From Saprospirales bacterium (GTDB lineage: Bacteria; Bacteroidota; Bacteroidia; Chitinophagales; JADIYW01): DNA of 64,000 nucleotides. Numbering within the stretch: the first letter of the stretch is position 1; the number at the start of each line of letters is the position of its first letter. The notes below the pieces were generated by a model. It was not told where the DNA came from, did not search any database, and saw nothing but the letters and a program-made list of their open reading frames with translations. The stretch covers positions 53,885-117,884 of the forward strand of contig JADJSS010000046.1 of the NCBI GenBank assembly GCA_016711605.1, read 5' to 3'. The position numbers and the translations under genes were made by a program. This document shows, piece by piece, positions 35,447 to 45,763 of this stretch.

Positions 35447-36226
35447 TTAAACCAAATGTTCGCCGAAATGTTCAGCTACAGTTGATTTAAATTCATCAAA
35501 AATTTGTTTGGTGATGGTATTGTCGAGCATTTTTTCATCCATAAACTCGACCCAACGAATTCCACGAATAGCATTGGTTAAAAAGATTTCATCAGCCATA
35601 TAAATATCTTCTATCGAAATAGATTTTTCAATAATTTTTGTAGTTGGCAATCTTGTCAATAGTAACTCGCGCAAAACTCCAGCTACTGGTGCATCTTCTA
35701 AGCATGGTGTCGCAATAATTCCATCCTTGATGATAAATACATTGTAAATAGATGCGTCTGCAATGATATTGTTTTCATTTAAAACCAACGCATCATCAAA
35801 TCCATTTTCTTTTGCATATTGAACTGCTTTTTCGTAAATATTTCGTTCGGTGTGTTTTACGTTTGCAAATGCATCAATTGTTTTTTTATATTTTGGCAAC
35901 AGCGTTAATTTTAAGCCAACATCATTCAAAATATATTTTGTATTATCTAAAGGTTTTAAAGTGCAATTCCATTTCAATGCAGCAATATCAGGCATGTAGT
36001 CGTGTGCTCTATTTTTTTGTACTTCAATTCTTAAGCGAAAATTTTTTAATCCATTTTCGATACATTCATATTTCAGCAAGCGCAAAATTCTGTCTTCAAC
36101 TTTAAACTCAGTTTCGTTTACTTTAATGAGCTGCAAACTTTTGAACAAGCGTTTTACATGCAGATTCTTAAAAACGATTCTACCGTTTATAACTTTAATG
36201 GTTTCTATTAATCCTAAATCTGGCAT
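35447..36226 (-). CDS. class IV aminotransferase (PabC/IlvE-like)
   Basis: A 259-aa fold-type IV PLP enzyme from the ATG at 36226 (MPDLGLIETIKVINGRIV); a TTG at 36241 would add five residues. The PLP lysine is probably in FANVKHTERNIYEKAVQYA. DDALVLNENNIIADASIYNV carries the N-x-F phosphate-binding part, with Asp where Glu is more usual (IADAS instead of I.E.S). It ends with DEIFLTNAIRGIRWVEF. Candidates are 4-amino-4-deoxychorismate lyase (folate synthesis) or a branched-chain aminotransferase; the length and the single copy without a pabA/pabB neighbour leave this open. Confidence 0.8.
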   Translation of the reverse strand: MPDLGLIETIKVINGRIVFKNLHVKRLFKSLQLIKVNETEFKVEDRILRLLKYECIENGLKNFRLRIEVQKNRAHDYMPDIAALKWNCTLKPLDNTKYILNDVGLKLTLLPKYKKTIDAFANVKHTERNIYEKAVQYAKENGFDDALVLNENNIIADASIYNVFIIKDGIIATPCLEDAPVAGVLRELLLTRLPTTKIIEKSISIEDIYMADEIFLTNAIRGIRWVEFMDEKMLDNTITKQIFDEFKSTVAEHFGEHLV

Positions 36227-36255
36227 ACGCGTTTGATTCAACTAATATAGAATAA

Positions 36256-36297
36256 ATAGAACACAGATTAACTGATTAAACAGATTTTAAAGATTTC
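36256..36297. repeat. solo copy of the CACAGATT-type repeat
   Basis: ACACAGATTAACTGATTAAA followed by CAGATTTTAAAGATTT matches the flanks of the GxxExxY cassette (1893-1939). It overlaps the last codons of the UbiA-like gene. Confidence 0.5.
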
Positions 36298-37183
36298 TTG
36301 TTGTAAAAAACAAAATAAGAAAGTAGAGAATCATACTGCCATCGTACACCACTTTAATAAGCCATTTGGGTGCAGTTGCGGATTTAACGAATGTATATAT
36401 TTGCAATAAAATCATCAATAGCCAAATTAAAATAATGCTTGTATCAGACAAGTATTTGTTTGGCATGTGATTCCAGTTTTCCAACATAAACAAAAACAGG
36501 ATGGCAAATGAATAGCTGATTCCAAGTAGTAAACAAATAATCTTTGCTGTCTTGATGCCGAAAAAAGTTGGTATTGTTTTTACGTTTGATAATTTATCGG
36601 ATGATATATCGTTGATATCAAATGGCAACGTAATAAATAAAATGAAAATAAATTGTGCAATAAAGAGCAACCAAACATCTATTCGTTGATGTAAATTTAT
36701 GTTAGCTTCTATTGCAGGTAAAACAACCGAAGTAGTACTCCAAACTATTGCTATTAAAAATATTTTTACAAATGGAAAATCTCTTAATTTAGTATTTGAT
36801 CCAAATAATTTAAATACTGGAATTGGATATAAAACAGAAATTCCACCGATAAAAAATAAAACTACTATTGTTTTAAATTTTAAAAATAGCATGAAAATTA
36901 TGGCTAAAATCCCAGAACATAAAATAGTTATTTTATTAAAATTTGGATGCTTTTGAAACCATTGTACTACCAATTCTTCCTGATTGATATACTCACCTTT
37001 TTGAAAATAAATCCATCGACTAATTTGATATACAAACCATGTAGAAAAGAAAACATGTAACATTAAATACCAGATAGATTTTACTTGTAAATCTAAAAAA
37101 TAAACATTTGCAGCTAAAAAACAAACTGCTGCAATAGCTATAAAAAGATTGGTTTCAATTAATATTTTTAAAAGTCGAAGCAT
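36287..37183 (-). CDS. UbiA-like membrane protein lacking the first Asp-rich motif
   Basis: A 298-aa protein from the ATG at 37183 (MLRLLKILIETNLFIAIAAV) with about eight membrane helices. LPFDINDISSDKLSNVKTIP followed by FFGIKTAK closely matches the second Asp-rich motif of UbiA prenyltransferases. The first motif (NDxxDxxxD) should lie in the loop around SRWIYFQKGEYINQEE but is absent. The family joins isoprenoid chains to aromatic acceptors; loss of the first motif suggests it lacks that chemistry or does something else. Its upstream in-frame extension falls in the terminator of the M42 gene and was not used. Confidence 0.75.
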   Translation of the reverse strand: MLRLLKILIETNLFIAIAAVCFLAANVYFLDLQVKSIWYLMLHVFFSTWFVYQISRWIYFQKGEYINQEELVVQWFQKHPNFNKITILCSGILAIIFMLFLKFKTIVVLFFIGGISVLYPIPVFKLFGSNTKLRDFPFVKIFLIAIVWSTTSVVLPAIEANINLHQRIDVWLLFIAQFIFILFITLPFDINDISSDKLSNVKTIPTFFGIKTAKIICLLLGISYSFAILFLFMLENWNHMPNKYLSDTSIILIWLLMILLQIYTFVKSATAPKWLIKVVYDGSMILYFLILFFTTRNL

Positions 37184-37214
37184 AAAAAAATCCGTAAGTA
37201 AACTTACGGATTTT
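37184..37214 (-). terminator. intrinsic terminator of the M42 peptidase gene
   Basis: AAAATCCGTAAGT (37187-37199) pairs with ACTTACGGATTTT (37202-37214), and on the minus strand the stem is followed by seven T. It lies directly upstream of the UbiA-like ATG. Confidence 0.85.
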
Positions 37215-37235
37215 AAACACAATGTATTTTATATT

Positions 37236-38318
37236 TTAGCTTAAATATTTTAAACGCATTTTTGGTGTAATTTTTACTAGCGAAGCAAAAATTAATTTGA
37301 TTACATCCTCAACATCTGATTTTGCAACCGTTTCAACTGTTGTATGCATGTATTTTAATGGCAATGAAATTAATGCACTTGGCACACCACCACCTGTATA
37401 AGCAAACGCATCAGTATCAGTACCAGTAGAACGTGATGCTGCATCGCGTTGGAAAGCAATTTTTTCTTTTTCAGCTACTTCAATAATCATATCACGAATA
37501 ATATTGTGTACCGCTGGACCATAAGTAATTACTGGACCTTTGCCACATTTAAAATCGCCTTGTTCTTTTTTATCAATCATTGGCGTAGTTGTATCGTGAC
37601 AAACATCTGTAATAATTGCAATATTGGGTTTTATTTTATTAACGATCATTTCAGCACCACGCAAACCAACTTCTTCTTGAACAGAATTACAGATATACAA
37701 ACCAAACGGTAATTTCGTTTTTGATTCTTTTACCAAACGTACTACTTCTGCAATCATAAAGCCACCCATTCTATTATCCAATGCACGACCTGTGTAGTAT
37801 TTTTTATTTAAAATCATCAATTCATCTTCGTATGTAATTACACAACCAACATGAATTCCCATTGCTTCCACTTCTTTTTTATCTTTTGCGCCAACATCAA
37901 TTGTAATGTTTTTAACTGAAGGTGCTGTATCTTTTGAAGCATCACGTAAATGAATAGCTGGCCAACCAAAAATGCCTCTGACAATGCCTTTTTTTGTATG
38001 AATATTTACACGTTTTGAAGGTGCAATCATATGATCTGAACCACCATTGCGAATAACGTTGATTAAACCATCATCGCCAATATAGCTAACAAACCAAGAG
38101 ATTTCATCAGCGTGTGCTTCAATTACTACTTTAAATGGCGCGTCTGGATTTACGACACCGTAAACTGTTCCGTAATGATCTACTTCATACGTATCAATAA
38201 AGGGTTTGATATAATCTAACCAAATTTTTTGTCCAGCCGCTTCAAAACCAGTTGGAGATGCATTGTTAAGATATTTAAATAAAAAATCTTCTGCTTTTTT
38301 GTCTATTGAATATTTCAT
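37236..38318 (-). CDS. M42 family metallopeptidase (glutamyl aminopeptidase type)
   Basis: A 360-aa cytosolic di-metal aminopeptidase. Ligands and catalytic residues are visible in VVIEAHADEISW (HxD), YYTGRALDNRMGGF (bridging Asp), CNSVQEEVGLRGAEM (Glu-Glu) and AIITDVCHDTTTP, and the distal His is in KYMHTTVETV. M42 enzymes are usually large dodecameric peptidases that trim oligopeptides. The start MKYSIDKKAEDFLFKYLN and the length are normal. It is followed by a strong terminator. Confidence 0.92.
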   Translation of the reverse strand: MKYSIDKKAEDFLFKYLNNASPTGFEAAGQKIWLDYIKPFIDTYEVDHYGTVYGVVNPDAPFKVVIEAHADEISWFVSYIGDDGLINVIRNGGSDHMIAPSKRVNIHTKKGIVRGIFGWPAIHLRDASKDTAPSVKNITIDVGAKDKKEVEAMGIHVGCVITYEDELMILNKKYYTGRALDNRMGGFMIAEVVRLVKESKTKLPFGLYICNSVQEEVGLRGAEMIVNKIKPNIAIITDVCHDTTTPMIDKKEQGDFKCGKGPVITYGPAVHNIIRDMIIEVAEKEKIAFQRDAASRSTGTDTDAFAYTGGGVPSALISLPLKYMHTTVETVAKSDVEDVIKLIFASLVKITPKMRLKYLS

Positions 38319-38455
38319 TATTAAAATTATTAAAAATTAGAGTTAAAGGAAAATCAAAAAAATTGATTTTGTGATAGTGTAAATGATACGAAATCACTTA
38401 AAATATTCAATATCAGTAATTTTGGAGTGCAAATATACAAATTATCTGAAAAAAA

Positions 38456-39472
38456 TCAAGAAACGAGTTCACAAACTGCTTCCACCCATTTATCTTCTGA
38501 ATTTAAGCTTTCAACTAAGGTGATACTTTCACCGCCGTGTTCTTCAAACAATTCTAAATATTCAGTTCTGATTTCGTATAATGTTTCTAGACAATCTGCT
38601 ACAAATGCTGGCGAAAAGACTAGTAGTTTTTTCTTGCCTTGTTTGGCTAATTCTGGAATTACAGCAACAGTGTATGGTTCTAACCATACTTCTTTTCCTA
38701 AACGAGATTGAAAAGTAACTGTGAATTTATCTTTCGACAAACCTAATTTTTCAGTAATTAATTTGGTGGTTGCATAACATTGCGCTTTGTAGCAATGCTG
38801 ATTGATTTCGGTAATGGTAGCACAGCAATCTTTGTTTTGTAAACAATGTTTTTTGGTGATATCACCATTTTTTAGATGTCTTGCTGGCAAACCATGATAC
38901 GAAAATAAAACATGGTCAAAATCATCGAAGTTAAATTTATTTCCTTGCGCAACAAACGCTTCAATGAACTTTTCATTATCATAAAAATGATGAATATATT
39001 TTAAATCAGGAATGGTTAACCATTTCGATGTAATTTCCTGTACTTTTTGTATAACTGAACCATTGCACGCAGACGAATATTGCGGAAATAATGGCAATAC
39101 CACTATTTTATTTACTTGTTGTACTCTGAATTTTTCTAATGCGCTTTCTAAGGATGGATTCTGATAACGCATTGCATATTCAACTACATAGTTTTCACCT
39201 AAACTACTTTGTACTTTTTTTGCTAAATCTTGCAAATGATACAATAATGGAGAACCACGATCTTTGTCCCAGATTTCACGATAGGTTTTTGCTGAATTTT
39301 TATAACGCAATGGTACAATAATTCCACGAACTAAGATTTGTCGCGGCAACCACGGATAATCTATTACGCGACCATCTGTTAAAAACTCATTCAAATATTT
39401 AAATACATCACTATTGGATGCACTATCAGGCGTTCCAAGGTTTACGAGTAAAATGCCGGTTTTCTTAATCAT
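38456..39472 (-). CDS. hemH: ferrochelatase
   Basis: HemH inserts Fe2+ into protoporphyrin IX, the last heme step in this pathway. At 338 aa it is full length: KKTGILLVNLGTPDSASNSD at the start, VLFSYHGLPARHL with the catalytic His, and FQSRLGKEVWLEPYTV with the conserved Glu. CLQNKDCCATITEINQH carries several cysteines. GKKKLLVFSPAFVADCLETL follows near the end. TACTTTTG at 39513-39506 is a possible -7 element. It lies about 100 bp downstream of hemL on the same strand. Confidence 0.96.
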   Translation of the reverse strand: MIKKTGILLVNLGTPDSASNSDVFKYLNEFLTDGRVIDYPWLPRQILVRGIIVPLRYKNSAKTYREIWDKDRGSPLLYHLQDLAKKVQSSLGENYVVEYAMRYQNPSLESALEKFRVQQVNKIVVLPLFPQYSSACNGSVIQKVQEITSKWLTIPDLKYIHHFYDNEKFIEAFVAQGNKFNFDDFDHVLFSYHGLPARHLKNGDITKKHCLQNKDCCATITEINQHCYKAQCYATTKLITEKLGLSKDKFTVTFQSRLGKEVWLEPYTVAVIPELAKQGKKKLLVFSPAFVADCLETLYEIRTEYLELFEEHGGESITLVESLNSEDKWVEAVCELVS

Positions 39473-39575
39473 TTAAGTAAAATAAAAAATCAGATAAAAT
39501 GTTTACAAAAGTAACGAAAATGATGTTTTTAGAACATTAATTTATGTTTCAATGATATACTTATTTTTCAAAAAA

Positions 39576-40868
39576 TTATACCATCACCAAATCAAATGCA
39601 TCACACATTGTTTTGATGGTTTTGTCTAAGTCTTCGAAAGTATGTGCTTGTGATACAAAACCAACTTCATAGCCAGATGGTCCGAAGTAAATTCCGTTGT
39701 CCAATAAATAATGATATACTTTTGCGAACAACGTCATTTTACCAGCATTAATTTGGTCGGCACGTGTTAAATGTGTCATATCAGAAAACGCAAACCAAAA
39801 AATTGAACCAATATTGTAAATAGTGATTTCGTAGTTTTTTTCTTTGATATGTTTTTTGATACCATCTACCAAATAATCTGTTTTATGTTGTAAATCGTGG
39901 TAAAAATCTTTTTGCAAACATTCATTCAATTGTGCAGCACCAGCAGCCATTGCCACTGGATTTCCACTTAGTGTTCCAGCTTGGTAAACATTACCTAAAG
40001 GTGAAATATTACTCATAATTTCGTGGCTGGCACCATACGCACCAACTGGCATTCCACCACCAATTATTTTACCAAACGTTATAATATCTGGTTGGATTTT
40101 ATATAAACCTGCTGCACCTTCAAAACCAACACGAAAGCCAGAAATCACTTCATCAAAAATCAATAAAACATTGTACTTCGTACACAACTCTCGCAAATGC
40201 AATAAAAACTTATGCGATTGTAATAACAAGCCATTATTTGCAGGAATTGGTTCTATGATAATCGCTGCAATTTCGTGACTTAATTTTTCTAATGTTGTTG
40301 CTACAGCGTCTTCATCATTTAATGGTAATACGATGGTTTCATTGGCAAAACTTTCCGGAACACCAGCAGATGTTGATTCGCCAAAAGTTACTAAACCAGA
40401 ACCAGCTTTTACTAATAAAGAATCTACATGACCGTGATAGCAACCTTCAAATTTTATAATTTTTGATTTGCCAGTAACTCCACGTGCCAAACGCAAAGCG
40501 CTCATTACTGCTTCTGTTCCAGAACTTACAAATCGTATTTTTTCGATGTATGAATGATTGGAAATAATTAATTCTGCTAATTGATTTTCTAATGCAGTTG
40601 GCGCACCAAATGAAGTTCCGTTTTTTACGGTTTCAATTATTTTTTCTTGCACTTTTTCATTCGCATGACCCAAAATAAGTGGGCCCCAAGAACAGCAATA
40701 ATCGATGTATTGATTGTCGTCTTCATCAGTAATATATGCACCTTTGCCTTGTTTCATAAACACTGGTGTACCACCAACAGACTTAAATGCACGCACTGGT
40801 GAATTAACGCCACCAGGCATTAATGTTTTCGCTATTTCGAAGAGTTTTTGTGAATTATCTTGTTTCAT
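39576..40868 (-). CDS. hemL: glutamate-1-semialdehyde 2,1-aminomutase
   Basis: HemL makes 5-aminolevulinate from glutamate-1-semialdehyde by the C5 route. At 430 aa it is complete: LMPGGVNSPVRAFKSVGGTP, SSGTEAVMSALRLARG, FEGCYHGHVDSLLVKAGSG, LIFDEVISGFRVG, and the PLP lysine in ITFGKIIGGGMPVGAYG. It shows that this organism makes heme from glutamate, as most Bacteroidota with heme synthesis do. It lies just upstream of hemH; hemE is 9 kb away. Confidence 0.96.
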   Translation of the reverse strand: MKQDNSQKLFEIAKTLMPGGVNSPVRAFKSVGGTPVFMKQGKGAYITDEDDNQYIDYCCSWGPLILGHANEKVQEKIIETVKNGTSFGAPTALENQLAELIISNHSYIEKIRFVSSGTEAVMSALRLARGVTGKSKIIKFEGCYHGHVDSLLVKAGSGLVTFGESTSAGVPESFANETIVLPLNDEDAVATTLEKLSHEIAAIIIEPIPANNGLLLQSHKFLLHLRELCTKYNVLLIFDEVISGFRVGFEGAAGLYKIQPDIITFGKIIGGGMPVGAYGASHEIMSNISPLGNVYQAGTLSGNPVAMAAGAAQLNECLQKDFYHDLQHKTDYLVDGIKKHIKEKNYEITIYNIGSIFWFAFSDMTHLTRADQINAGKMTLFAKVYHYLLDNGIYFGPSGYEVGFVSQAHTFEDLDKTIKTMCDAFDLVMV

Positions 40869-40939
40869 TTTTTATATTTTATTACCGTGCAAAGACGATA
40901 AGAAGCAAAGTTTTTAAAGAATTCAAAGTTACAAATTTG

Positions 40940-43900
40940 TTAGTTCATTTTCGGTAATTCAACATAAAAAATACTGTATTCGTCAACAACAGAATCGAAC
41001 CATATTTTACCGTTCATGCGTTCAATAATATTTTTACTGATTGCTAAACCTAAACCGGTTCCAGAATTTTTGGTTGTGAAATTTGGTTCAAAAATATGTT
41101 CTCTTTTTTCTACTGGAATTCCGACGCCGTTATCTTTAAATGAAATAATAAAATTATCCATTTTTTCTTCAATATTAATATCGATTATGCCATTAATATT
41201 TTCAGGAATCGCTTGTGTGGAATTTTTGATAATATTGATAAAGACTCGCATTAATTGTTCTTTATCTCCAGTTACAAAATATTCTTTTGGTGAATAATTA
41301 AGATTTATCGAAACATTTTCACTTTCTCTAAAAAGCTCAACAGCTGAATTTAATATAGGTTCAATATTTATCTTATTGAAATTTCCTTGTGGCATTTTTG
41401 CAAAATCAGAGAAAGCAGTTGCAATATTGGATAAGTTGTCTATTTGTTCAATTAAACGAACCGAAATTTTTTGCGTCAATTCTTTCACATCTTCAGCATT
41501 ATCATTCAACGCACGTTGTAAGTGCTGAATGCTTAATTTCATTGGTGTAAGCGGATTTTTAATTTCGTGAGCGACTTGTTTTGCCATTTCGCGCCATGCA
41601 CCTTCTCGCTCAGATTTTCCTAATAGTTCGGCACTTTTTTCTAATTCAGCCAACATGAGATTATATTGTTTTACCAATAAACCAATTTCGTCATCGTTCT
41701 TCCATTTTATTTCCTGATTTTTCTTTCCGAATTGAACGTTACGAATGTTATCAGAAATTAGCGTAAGCGAGTTGGTGATTGAACGTGATAAAAATACGGC
41801 TAACAAAGCTGCTGCAATTAAAAATAAAACATACACATTAACCAACGCAACTAAGAAATATGAAATATCTTCGCGGAAACTTTTTTGTTTTCCATAGTAT
41901 GGAAAATTAAAATATCCTAACACTTTTCCATTACTTCTAAATGGTTGATAAGCGCTTAAAAATTCTAATTTTCCGATGCTTTCATCGTGTACATATTTTG
42001 ATTTTGATTTGATAAAAAGATTATGATAAGCATTTTCATCTATCTTTTTAGATACCAAATTTCGTTTAAAAATTTCTGGTTGTGATGATTGCACTAAATC
42101 ACCTTTGGTGTTGTAAACATTGATATCTAAGGCATGAATAGTAGAAAGTGTTTTCACACGTTGCTGTATCACTTTATCAAATGTATTTTCGCCATACAAT
42201 GCGTAATCGTCTACATAATATTGAGACACATTTTTCATCACTGCATTCACTTTTTTCAATAATCGACTGTTGTGATAAATATTGTATTGATATTGAAAAT
42301 AAACCAAGGTAACAATGCCAATTACAGCCAAAGAAAACAGCACCAACGCAATCATTGCATTTTGAATTTGTTTTTGCAAGGTGTTGCCTGAAAAGAAATC
42401 TTTCACCGCATTTTCACTCCAAAAACGATCAGAAAAACCAATCCAATCTATCAAAATAAAAAAGAATAAAAAGAAAATAACCATGTAAGAAAACACCGAA
42501 AACGTACTTAACGCTGGTCTGTTTTTTTCTGACAATACGACTTGCTTCTCTTTACCAAAATAAACTAAATGCGTATAGTTTGCGGTTTTATACACATTAA
42601 AATCATTGTTGTTTTTTTGTTTATAATCGAATTTTAATTTGTATTCGTAATCGCCTTTTTGTTTAATCAAATTGTTGTTATCATAAATTCCATACGAGAA
42701 ATTTTCAAATTCTTCATCGTAATAATTTTTCTGATTAATTAAGAGTTCTGGATAAGCACTATACGAACTAAATATTTTTGGAATAAACTCAATAAACAAA
42801 TATCCTAAGTTGGTGGTGTCTTCTTGTAATGGAAAATAGCCAATGTATTTTTCACCGTTTTCTTTAATAGATAAATATTGAAAATTTGGTGAAATTGATT
42901 TTGCTTTCTTATAAAACCGATAGCTATTTAATTTAGTAAATTCCTTTTGGACAGTACCAGTTAAAGGCAATCCATCTTTATCAAATGTATAAGCATTGAT
43001 GTTGTATCGTTTCAAAAAACGTTTAAAATATTTATTGGTAATTCTATTTTCAACGTCAATTGTATATAGGTATGGATTTTTGAAATACGCTTTTATAAAT
43101 GCATCATTTTTTATTTGTGTTTCAGCTTCCGTTAAATTGTATTCTTCACCAGCATCACGCTCAGAAATCAATTCTTCCATTCTGTATTTACGTTTATCTA
43201 TTTCTTTTTGTGTGGTATTGTGTATTATAATTATTGAAGTTAAAAAAGCAATTAATGATACTAAAATCAAGTTTGACAAAAACCGATATTTGGTATTTTG
43301 TGCGTATAAAATTTTTTCATAATTAAAGAAAATAATAAATGTCAGAATCCATAAAAACAAAAAAAGTACGTAGTAAAAATCGTGTAATTCTTTCAACCAA
43401 AAACCAAGACCAATGCAGATTAAACTAGTGAATATACAGATTGCGAAATATGTTTTTGATATTTTTCTATCGAAAATCCATTTTAATAAAAACAATAAAC
43501 TGGAAAACAATAAACCAAAAATTAGCAAACTAATAAACGTGTATTTATCCAATGAATTCACTAAATAAAAATCGAAGCTGATAACTGAATTTTGGATAAC
43601 GCTTTGAATGATGTAGATAATTAGAAAATACAAAACAACAGGAAAAACAATTAGCCAATCTCTGTATTTTTGAACTTCATTTTTTATTGGAACATACTTT
43701 AAATACGACAAACTCCAAGCTAATAAGAACGTGCGAATTAGTAATGTTCCAAGCGTTTTTCCTAATATGTTGGATGCAAATAATGATGACGAAAACAGCA
43801 GAGATGACTGCGTAATCGACAATACATCTAATTGATTTAATAAAATTTCTGCAACTACTATTACTATAATAATCAGTGCAAATGCTATTTTATTTTTCTG

Positions 43901-44604
43901 CTGTAAATAAAGGCGTTTGATGATTTGATACAAAGCCCAAAACAAACAAATCAAACCTAAAAATTCAATCAAAATAATGTATGGATTGTACACAAATTTT
44001 GCATTATCTGCAATGCGAATCGAAAATAAATAATGATTATTTCTATCATTTACAGAAGTAGTTTTTTTTACTTCTTTACTTGAAATAATAATTCTTTTAA
44101 AAATGGATGATTGAAAACAAAACCATTATTTAAAAATTTATTGTTGATATTAAATTGATGATAGATAGGAATAAATGCATATACATTTATTCTATCATCT
44201 TTTGAAGCTTGATGTATAACATCATAAAAACCGTTGGCTTCTTTTAAAAAGAATATTTTATTTTCGTTGAGTTTATCTATATTTTCTGGTATAAATGAAT
44301 TGCTTGACCAAAATTTTAGCACACCATCTTTATAAACATAAAACAACATTTTATTGCTTGCATCTTGTTCTTCTATAAATTTTTTAGTGGCGTCGTAATT
44401 AAAATTACTTTTATACAAAATCGGATTTGAAATAATAGTATTTGCCGATTTTTCAAGTTTATGAATTTTGCTTTCTAAAATAGATTTTGCTCTGTTAATA
44501 TTTGGCGAAACACTTTGAACAACATCAACTATTAAGCCAACTCCAAGCAAGATTATGCCTAAGAGCAAGCCAATAATTATTTTATGTCTTTTTATAAAGT
44601 TCAA
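40940..44604 (-). pseudogene. large NtrY-like sensor histidine kinase split by one frameshift
   Basis: Two adjacent frames form one protein of about 1,220 aa. 44604-44068 reads a membrane anchor (MNFIKRHKIIIGLLLGIILL) and an extracytoplasmic region, then stops after LFQVKK. In the next frame KTTSVNDRNNHYLFSIRIAD leads straight into FVYNPYIILIEFLGLICLFW and on to 40940. One base is missing in or beside the T run 44062-44069. The second part has many membrane helices, a HAMP domain, the H-box HEIKNPLTPMKLSIQHLQRA, the N-box NIIKNSTQAI, and FKDNGVGIP with GTGLGLAIS. No response regulator is adjacent. The gene starts one base after mazG ends. Confidence 0.85.
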
Positions 44605-44605
44605 T

Positions 44606-45388
44606 CTATTTTGTTGAGTTAATCAATTGCATTTTTGCTAAGTTCCAAATTTCATCTAATTGTTCGAGATTCATTTCGTGCATGTTCAATTTGTTTTCAA
44701 TTGCATAATTTTCCATCCATCGAAAACGTTTCATAAATTTCTGATTTGTTTTTTCCAAAGCAGCTTCTGCGTCCACATTTATAAATCGTGAGTAATTAAT
44801 TAAGGCAAAAACTACATCACCAAATTCAAGTTCAATTTCCGTACCATTTCCAATTTCAACTGCTTCTTTTAATTCTGCAATTTCTTCTTCAATTTTTAGC
44901 ATTACTTGGCTTTTATCGTCCCAATCAAAGCCAATTGCACGCACTTTATCTTGAATTCGTTGTGCTTTATTAATAGCTGGCAAACCATTTGGAACGCCTT
45001 CTAATACTGATTTTTTTCCTTCTTTTAATTTTAATTGTTCCCAATTTCTCTTCACTTCGTCTTCATCAGCCACTTTTACATCACCATAAATATGCGGATG
45101 CCTGTGAATTAATTTTTCACAAACCGTATTTAAAACATCCGTAACATCAAATTTAGTTTCTTCTTTTCCGATGCGTGCATAAAAAACCAAATGCAAAAAC
45201 AAATCGCCTAATTCTTCTTTAATTCCTTTCCAATCTTCATTAATAATTGCATCTGAAAGTTCGTAGGTTTCTTCAATCGTTAACTTACGAAGTGTATGAA
45301 TAGTTTGCTTTTTGTCCCAAGGACATTGTTCACGCAACTCATCCATAATTTTAAGCAAGCGTTCAAAAGCCAATAAGCGATCATCCAT
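44606..45388 (-). CDS. mazG: nucleoside triphosphate pyrophosphohydrolase MazG
   Basis: MazG hydrolyses dNTPs and related nucleotides to monophosphates, a house-cleaning activity. At 260 aa it has the full two-repeat form: CPWDKKQTIHTLRKLTIEET and EETYELSDAI, WKGIKEELGDLFLHLVFYA with the Mg-binding ExxE..ExxD pattern, and a second MazG domain KIEEEIAELKEAVEIGN with EFGDVVFALINYSRF. The ATG at 45388 overlaps the start codon of the small plus-strand membrane-protein gene in the sequence CATG. Confidence 0.94.
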   Translation of the reverse strand: MDDRLLAFERLLKIMDELREQCPWDKKQTIHTLRKLTIEETYELSDAIINEDWKGIKEELGDLFLHLVFYARIGKEETKFDVTDVLNTVCEKLIHRHPHIYGDVKVADEDEVKRNWEQLKLKEGKKSVLEGVPNGLPAINKAQRIQDKVRAIGFDWDDKSQVMLKIEEEIAELKEAVEIGNGTEIELEFGDVVFALINYSRFINVDAEAALEKTNQKFMKRFRWMENYAIENKLNMHEMNLEQLDEIWNLAKMQLINSTK

Positions 45389-45698
45389 GTTTAATAGGTT
45401 TCTGCAAATCTACCATTTTCAACTGAGTAGAAAGAATAAAGCATCTTTTTTCAATCCATTTTTAGGTGTTTTGAGTAAAGAATTAATCAAGTACATCCTA
45501 CAATCTGTAATTATATTTTTTATCTTAGGATTTTACATCATAAACATTGGCGGTTTTGTAACACAAACTAAATTTTCTGAAATTATTGAATTACAATCAA
45601 TGACGGCTTTGATTTTTGTTTTGTACTTATTGGTTAATTTTTTAGGATTAGTTTTTAGAGGTTTGATAAATGGTTTAGAAATACTTGATAAATATTAG
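45387..45698 (+). CDS. small hypothetical membrane protein
   Basis: A 103-aa frame from the ATG at 45387 (MFNRFLQIYHFQLSRKNKAS) with two membrane segments: SVIIFFILGFYIINIGGFV and MTALIFVLYLLVNFLGLVF. I know no family. The start codon overlaps that of divergent mazG, so a promoter would lie inside mazG, which is unusual; a downstream start is possible. It is followed after 65 bp by a histidine kinase gene. The coding call rests on the two clean membrane helices. Confidence 0.45.
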   Translation: MFNRFLQIYHFQLSRKNKASFFNPFLGVLSKELIKYILQSVIIFFILGFYIINIGGFVTQTKFSEIIELQSMTALIFVLYLLVNFLGLVFRGLINGLEILDKY

Positions 45699-45763
45699 CG
45701 AATTTTATGCTAAATATTTGTTAATGTACGCATTGTAATTTTCAATTCAATTATCTTTATCAA

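Noticed and set aside
37449..37712. Plus-strand frame inside the M42 gene
   Set aside because: Asn/Phe-rich low-complexity shadow of the real minus-strand gene.
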